NCBI GenBank assembly: GCA_010909165.1
Contig: MU008202.1
Span: 248,001 to 312,000, forward strand
Length of the DNA stretch: 64,000 bases
DNA from: Anthoceros angustus
Taxonomy: Eukaryota > Streptophyta > Anthocerotopsida > Anthocerotales > Anthocerotaceae
Direction of reading: 5' to 3'
The notes below the pieces were generated by a model. The model was not told the origin of the DNA. It did no database searches and was given only the letters and a program-made list of their open reading frames with translations. Position 1 is the first letter of the stretch, and every line of letters starts with the position of its first letter. The position numbers and the translations under genes were made by a program. Positions 57,671 to 64,000 of this stretch are shown one piece after another.

Positions 57671-60600
57671 CGTCGAAACTCGTGGAAACGCGACGTTCTT
57701 GCGGGCGTCACCTTCTCCTGAACATAAACTCGGAGCCTACAGATCTGAGCTCTCCCTAGCTACTGTTACACCAATGCCTGCGACTAACATGTGTATGTAC
57801 AGAGGGCCACATTCCTACCCTTCCCCGCTCTCCTCCCAGCACCGGCGCCGGCGCCCAAGCAGGCCCGCAAGCAGGCTAAACCCTCCCACAATGTATCCCT
57901 CCTCGCCTTCGCCCGGCCTCCCCGTCACCGCACTAAACCAGCACCGAGACGCAGACTCCCGACAAGCAACCGGCACATACCAGCCCCCGCAGGAAATCTC
58001 CTCCCTGCTCCACTTCCTCCACTTCCTTGGTCCTGCTATCCGCGTCCACAAATTGCTCCCTACCGTCCTTACGTTGATGTCCGAGTAAATGCGTGGCAAA
58101 CATCAGCTTCCCGCTGCGCATGACACAACCAATGCCGCCCGGGCTTCCCGACAACGCGCCCGCCCCTCACTCAAACCCGCCCACGAACGCCCCGCCCATG
58201 GCGTACAATCCAGCACCGCCAACCAACTCCCCTCCACCGTCGCCCCTTCAATGCATCCTCCACCTCCCTCCTCCTCCTCCTCCCCGGCTCCCGCACCAAC
58301 CCCAATTTCTAGGCTCCAGCCCCGGGCAACCGCCCCAAAAATCTGGCCACCGATAGCGGAACCCACAACCTTCCCGCCAATGCCAGGCCCCGGGAGAATG
58401 CGCAATTCGCCTCCCCCGGAATTGGGCTGCTCGCAATTGGTGGCCCCCTCAACCCCCGCCCTCGGCAGCCACAAAAGCTCCCAATTCCTTCCCCTCACGC
58501 CCTCCCCGCCGGGTGGAAATGCAACTCCCGCACCCTGGGAATCGAAACCCCAACAATGAGCTGGGCAGGGCAATGGGAGGGCGCGCCGTCTCCTCCTCCT
58601 CCTCCTCCCGACCTCCTGCTCCCTCCTCCGGCCGTCACCCCTCTGGCAGAAATTCTCAAGGTCGGGCTCCCGGCCGCAATCCTTCCGCAAATTGGGCTGC
58701 TAATGCGCGCTGCCTCCGAGCTCGGGCGTGGCGGGGAGCGGGACGCGCTGCTGGCACGCTGCCTCTCTCTGTGCCCCGCCAATGCTCCTCACAAGGGCAG
58801 ATGAGAGGCCGTCATCCTTCCTGCTGCCTTCCTTTCTCCCCTCCTGCGTGCCTCTGCCCTGCTGGCCCGTTTCACCCCCGCCCCCCAACCGGGGTGAAAC
58901 CCAATCCCAACCCCAACCCCAACCCCAACCCGGGGTGAAGCCCAGCCTAACCTAACCTGACCTGACCCGGGGACCAACCCAGGCGTAACCCTGCCCTAAT
59001 CACATAGCGGTGCGGCCAAATCGTAGGGCAGGGCTTTATCCTATCCGGCGGAAGCAAACGGCGAAGGCGCGTGCGCCGCGCTCCCCGGCTCCCCGGCGCC
59101 CCGGCGCAGGCGTCCTCGAAACGTGCCGCACCCGTTCCAAACGTGGCAGTGCGCCCCCGTTCGGCGGAACGGAACGGGGCGCGGCAGCGGGTGGGCTCGC
59201 CGCCAGACGCGGCGTCACGTGAAGTGACATCCTCACGCCCGAGACCCGCGCAGGCCCGCCCCCACTATCCCGCCACGTGGCGCGGCGGGGCCCGCCCCGC
59301 AACAGCTGGGCTCGTGACTCACCCCTGTTGACTTGCTAATTAATCAGGTTGCCCTAATCAGCCATTTCAGGCTGGCTAGCCATAGCTTCAAGCTGCATTG
59401 CCCGAATCTGGTCGTCAGGAGTCACGGCGGGCCCGCATGATAGCTTGTCATGCAGGCGCAGGCGTTTGATACAAAGATAGACAAAAAAGAAAATAAAGTG
59501 GAGGCCCTCGTGCTCCCATGGCCCACCACGGTCCCTCGCCCGCCCCTCGCACTTGCACATCATCATTTCATCACGAAACATGACTTGGTACACATCGTTC
59601 CTTCATTTTCTGTGCAATGTCATGTATTTCAAGGATGAAAATTTCATCCGATCCGATCCGTGGATTCTCAAAGCACTGGGGGGGGAGCGGGGTGTGTGAT
59701 AATGCATGCGGCGCGGCCTTGGCCTTGGCCGAGGGCGCCGAGCAGGTTGCGTGGCTGGCAGGCCGGGAGGCCCACCTCACCTCATCACCTGCCGCTTCCT
59801 GCCTGCTTCCAGGCTTTCCCAAAGTCCGATGCCGCCCAACTAACCCCCACAGCCCAGGGCATACGGGGGGATTCAAACTGGGGGGGAGAGGAGAGGGCAG
59901 AGAGCAGAGACCGGAGACCAGATAGCAGAGAGCAGAGAGCAGATAGGGAAGGCGTGCACTGCAAGTGCCGACTGGTGAGCACATGTTGCCTTGTTTTGTT
60001 GTGCTGTTTCCAGGAAGGAAGGAAGGGAGGGCAGGGAGGGCAGGGAGGGCAGGGAGGGCAGGGGAGGCAGGGAGGAAGGGAGGAAGGGAGGAAGGAGAGG
60101 GAGGAGGGTGGGAAGGGTGGGAAGGGAGGAAGGAATGGAAGCGTGGAAGCAGGCCAGGTCAGGTTGTACTGTACGGACAGCACCCAGGTGGGCTGGGGCC
60201 CAGGGCCAGGGCCGCCTTCATCGGCGATGTAGGAATTAGGCTGCTTTTTTGGGCGGGGAGGAGGGAGATTAGTGAGCGAGCCGTACATGTGAAAGAGGCA
60301 GCGAATGAGGCGGCGTCGCGTGTGGGGAGGGCGGGGCCTACCGGAAAGGAATCCGCCCGCCTGCCGAGGCGCAGAAGCAGAGGGAGAGGGAGAGGGGGGG
60401 AGGCGGAGGCAGAGGCAGAGGCGCGGCCCACCACGCCCGCTGCAAACGCCAAGTTACCGAGAGAAAGAAAGAAAGAAAAGAAAGAAAGAAGGGAAAGGAA
60501 AATGGGCATTTACTTATTGCCGCGTGCCCCTGCCGACGCCTCGCGATGGCAGCCTGGACGGAGGCGGTAACTTATCTTGGGCTCCCTCCCAATTCTTGTC

Positions 60601-60952
60601 CACTTTGCACTGTGCAGCCCAGGTCTCGCCTCCACCTTTCTGGCCCAGGGTTTATCTATGTCGGGGATGGGGATGGGGATGTGGAAGGGGAAGCGGAGGC
60701 TCAATTTTGATGCTTCACATGCTTGCTTCTATTCCTTCCCAAGTTCAATAAAGGAGGGGACATGTATTTCCTGTCCTTGTATTTCTCAAAAAAACCCATG
60801 GCTTATATTTGTTTTGGAATACTTATATTTCATTTTATTAAATATAAAATTGGAAAATTTTGCTCTAAACTAAATTTTTGTTTAAATATATACCTGTGGG
60901 GGGGGAATCATAGAGGGAGGGATGGATGGCCTACCAAACAGCTGCTACTTGC
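57671..60952. other. GC-rich NF-YA upstream region and repeats, no gene
   Basis: 57671-59340 is strongly GC-rich and probably carries the NF-YA leader and promoter. A (CCCCAA)n run at 58898-58932 is flanked by the two halves GGGGTGAAACCC and GGGGTGAAGCCC. 59997-60140 is a G-rich (GGAAGGAAGGGAGGGCAGGGAGGGC...) array, and 60455-60490 an (AAAG)n run. Frames here are low-complexity. Composition switches to AT-rich after about 60750. Confidence 0.5.
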
Positions 60953-61972
60953 TCAATGACGAACCATGTATACCAATACAATAAAAGACAAAGAAAACAG
61001 TGTTGGAAGCTTGATTGTCTTCCATATCCAAACGTTTTTTCTATGTGGGACTCTATTGGGACGCTTGAGCCACAGTTGTGCACGCAGATGCTTCACCTCC
61101 CTTTCCTTTTGCTCCACTACCTTCTCTAACTTCCTAGTGTGACATCTCGATTCTTGTAACCATATTTCTAACTTACACATCTTTTTTTTGATCTCTTCTT
61201 CTAGTTTTTGTTGCTTATGCAGTTGCGTTTCAACTTGTTGATTATGAAGCCTTAATTGACACGATTTTTCAAGGATTTCTTCACGCAGCCTTTGGAGCTC
61301 CTGCTCTTTTGTTGCTAAGTTGTTTTCCAACTTTTCATGCTCTCTAGCAGCTAACTTGTCTAAGATTTCACGAATCTCATTTTCTCTATTGGTTTTCGCC
61401 TGTGCAATGGTCTCATCTAGTTCAACTTCGAGCTCCTCTACTTCTCTTACAAGTGCTCTTTGAGTTTCAATCTTTTGTTTAATGACTTGTTGTAAATTCT
61501 TTAGTTGCTCTTCCATGGAGCAAATATGAGCTTGCTTATCCTCTAGCTCTAGCTTTTTTGTTTCAAGGTCTTCAAGCAAGTTTTTGCATTGTACATGTGC
61601 AGCACATGTTGATGTGGAGCATTCATGAGCCTCTGCTACTTTTAAACTTGCCCTTAAGATAAGTAATTCCTTTAGATATTGTCCTGCAACCAAAGAAGAA
61701 CTTTGAGCCTGGGAGTTTTTCTCATCATACTTGACTCTTAGGTCTTCCAACTCTCTTTCCATGATTCTTGAATTCTTTTCCACAATTTGACGTTGGACAA
61801 CCTCATTTGCAAGCAACATCTCTTGTTCAATAACCCGTGATCGAACTCTTTGCAATTCTGCAGCCATAGAGGCCACTTGCTCCATTAGACGTCGTAAATT
61901 TGCTTTTTTATCATAAAGATCTTTTAGGAACGTTTGAGGCTCAGCTAAGCAATTGGATTCTACTATAGACAT
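60953..61972 (-). CDS. Unrecognised coiled-coil protein with C-terminal membrane anchor
   Basis: 339 codons in one open frame from the ATG at 61972 (MSIVESNCLAEPQTFLKDLY). Residues about 20-300 are nearly continuous heptad-type coiled coil (LRRLMEQVASMAAELQRVRS, QVIKQKIETQRALVREVEEL, ATKEQELQRLREEILEK). A basic segment (RPNRVPHRK) follows, and then a single hydrophobic helix, LPTLFSLSFIVLVYMVRH, at the very end. That layout fits a tail-anchored tether or structural protein of the endoplasmic reticulum, Golgi or nuclear envelope. I do not recognise a family. It sits in AT-rich DNA unlike the GC-rich genes to the left. The upstream gene on the same strand also ends in a membrane helix. Confidence 0.6.
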   Translation of the reverse strand: MSIVESNCLAEPQTFLKDLYDKKANLRRLMEQVASMAAELQRVRSRVIEQEMLLANEVVQRQIVEKNSRIMERELEDLRVKYDEKNSQAQSSSLVAGQYLKELLILRASLKVAEAHECSTSTCAAHVQCKNLLEDLETKKLELEDKQAHICSMEEQLKNLQQVIKQKIETQRALVREVEELEVELDETIAQAKTNRENEIREILDKLAAREHEKLENNLATKEQELQRLREEILEKSCQLRLHNQQVETQLHKQQKLEEEIKKKMCKLEIWLQESRCHTRKLEKVVEQKEREVKHLRAQLWLKRPNRVPHRKNVWIWKTIKLPTLFSLSFIVLVYMVRH

Positions 61973-62841
61973 CTTCACAAATGGATTGGTTTGATGTTAA
62001 GTATCACATTCATACACGATCGTAGGTTTCAACCAAGAATCTATTATAAGGTTGCATTTGTCACATCATATTTGTATGTCTTCTTGAAAATTATTAAAAA
62101 TATATTTTTTTAGAAAATAACTAATTTTATTTAAAGATAAATATATAAAAATAACAACATAATAATATTAATTTTGATAGACTGGGTATCTCATACCTAA
62201 TTAATTTTTTTAATATATAAAAAGTTATGAACAACTTTTCATGTTCACTGGAATACTAAAGAAGCTTTGGCATTTGCAATGTCTTGGGCGCCTGGGCCAT
62301 ATCTTGGGCACGCGAGACTTTCAAGGGGAGTTCTAAAGCGCGAGAGTCTATTCTCCTCAATGATAATGGTCATATAACTTGTAATAAACTTCATGTCAAT
62401 TAAGAACGACTAGCATCAAGCAGTCTAATTCTACTAGAGAAAAATGTCCTATACATACAATCTTTGTTTCATAACGTTTTTTGTTCAATAAATAAAAATA
62501 AATTATTTTAATCTCATATTAAATCACTTAAAATATTATTTAGAATCTTAGTTGTGTAAAATTATTTCTAACTGATATAAGGGAAAATTAGATGATCTTA
62601 TAATATTTTACATATCACAAAATATACGCTATTTCTATAAAATTAATTTTATGAGAAAAAATTAAATTAATATCCGTACATCATTACTAAAATCCAAAAT
62701 TTGGTGTACAAGCTTTTAAATTATTATTTTTCTCAATCAAATCGTCTCTAATCACCTTGTGTCCTCCTAAACAAAGATCTTAAGGAATAAGGATGACATT
62801 TCCTCGCTATGGGTCTATTTTCTCACATACTTTCAAAAAAC
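61973..62841. other. AT-rich spacer between two same-strand genes
   Basis: Very AT-rich with no frame longer than a few dozen codons. It must contain the 3' UTR of the upstream gene and any promoter of the coiled-coil gene. Confidence 0.5.
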
Positions 62842-64000
62842 CTAAGTTGGTGCTAAAAAGTTGTAGTCGAGATATAATGGATCCCAAACAGTTGACATAG
62901 CCATGGCAACTGGAAGAGCTAAAATAGCACACATTGTGCCACCAACAAGTATTTCCATGCAACTCCACATGCGTGTCCAATTCTTTTTCTGGAGAAAAAA
63001 AAAAGCTGAGTATGAACAATATTTATATTTCCATCTCGTTCCTTTCCCTTTTTTGTGGATGGTAACGCCATTGAAAGTATTCCAACGATCCATGTGCGAA
63101 GATCTTTTTGAAAATCTTTTTGTCAATGAAGAAAATTCGGTAATACGGTTGTCTATATCCTTATGATCAGATGTAGCATGTAAGTTTGTTCTCGATGATT
63201 CCACTATCTCATTGCTTCCATTTTCTTGATCATGTAAATTACTTCCAGATGATGAATAGTCTATCTCGGCTCCATGATCTTGATGAATTGCTTTAGATCC
63301 TTTACTATTACAATGTAAATTCACCACACTACTTTCAGGCTCCTCGTGCTCAAATGTTGCATCCGAAGCAATTGGATTATCATGAACACTCCAGCCGTTT
63401 TCACTTGAAGTCTGTAAGTCAATTTCTTCTACATCATGTCTTACTTCATCCGAGGGAATGATATGATCAAGCACACTTGGTTGTGATTCGACATGTTGTG
63501 CTTCCTTACTAATTGCCACAGAAGTAGAATCAAATTTTGATGGTAAAGAATGTTGATCTGTGTTTCGGTTCTACATGGAAAAAAAAACAACATTTTCAAA
63601 TTCTGAGAAGAAAGAGAGATTTCATTCTTGAATTATTAAGCTATGGAGCTAGAGATAAAATTGAATGTACCTTGGCAATACAAAAATCATTGTCATGTGT
63701 TGTGGATTTGTCTCTTAAGCAACCATCAAACAAATTCCTGCTTGTGGGATCTGTAAGAAAAAAAGATTCTTTCTCCATCAAACTCATGCTACACATAGTA
63801 GTTTGGTCTAAGTTAACTAATTTGGATGAACACTTCTCTCCTATCCTTTCCTTTTGTATCATGCTATCCAAACTCCTTCGATCATCAAAATCTTCAATCG
63901 AGGTGAATTCAGCCCGTTCATTACCATTATCACCACCATCCTCATCACACTCCGATGCATCACCATCAAATATTGGTAGTATCGTATTATCAAAAAGACT
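62842..64000 (-). CDS. Unrecognised protein with C-terminal transmembrane helix (5' part outside window)
   Basis: Three exons are visible: 64000-63671 (open at the window edge), 63570-63067 and 62988-62842, with GT-AG introns of 100 and 78 nt; the small last intron ends TTTTTCTCCAG. Visible part about 326 aa. It is acidic and Ser/Asp/His-rich (DGDASECDEDGGDNGNERAE, SSSGSNLHDQENGSNEIVES), then basic (LTKRFSKRSSHMDRWNTF). It ends KKNWTRMWSCMEILVGGTMC AILALPVAMAMS, a single membrane helix, and DYNFLAPT. No family recognised. The true start is outside the window. Confidence 0.6.

Noticed and set aside
58898..58932. Interstitial telomere candidate (CCCCAA)n
   Set aside because: The hexamer matches a ciliate telomere, not the plant heptamer, and it lies in a general C-rich microsatellite context.

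Overview
The window is nuclear DNA of a land plant. The evidence is spliceosomal genes with GT-AG introns, plant-only families (class III HD-Zip, NF-YA with the plant core, SGP1-type GTPase, EUL lectin, plasma-membrane H+-ATPase), a plant-type tRNA-Arg, and a miR165/166 target site. The HD-Zip III linker and the compact R40/EUL lectin look more like bryophyte or lycophyte sequences than flowering-plant ones, but I cannot fix the species. GC-rich gene leaders and promoters alternate with AT-rich repeat-filled DNA.

Six genes are intact or near-intact and well supported: the proteasome lid deubiquitinase RPN11 (minus, 4817-6220, 6 exons); a RING-H2 E3 ligase (plus, 10317-13227, 6 exons, first exon uncertain); an SGP1/Tem1-like small GTPase (minus, 13962-15318, 6 exons); a class III HD-Zip factor (minus, 32093-36972, 18 exons, 872 aa); COP9 signalosome subunit 4 (minus, 49204-52064, 14 exons, 402 aa); and NF-YA (minus, 56003-57670, 6 exons, 387 aa). 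In the right-hand AT-rich end are an unrecognised coiled-coil protein with a C-terminal membrane anchor (60953-61972) and the 3' part of another unrecognised membrane protein that runs off the window. A long intronless hAT-transposase-derived ORF (52773-54836) lies divergent to CSN4.

Between about 18.4 and 31.1 kb there is a graveyard of unrelated host-gene fragments: an H+-ATPase with stops and one inverted exon block, the alpha-COP C-terminus, a quinone oxidoreductase and an EUL lectin. It also holds a small unknown ORF present as broken copies at 7.5-8.2 kb, and two copies of a 200-bp direct repeat. A further gene fragment (NPF transporter) sits directly behind the RPN11 stop codon.

The rest is intergenic. 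From 37 to 49 kb there is a long gene-free tract full of short-unit tandem repeats (heptamer GGAGTC arrays, a 60-70 bp satellite, a 30-bp array), one tRNA-Arg(CCT)-like gene and a 5S-rRNA-like segment with an internal duplication. The retained genes do not form one pathway. RPN11, CSN4 and the RING protein all belong to the ubiquitin system, but I read that as coincidence.
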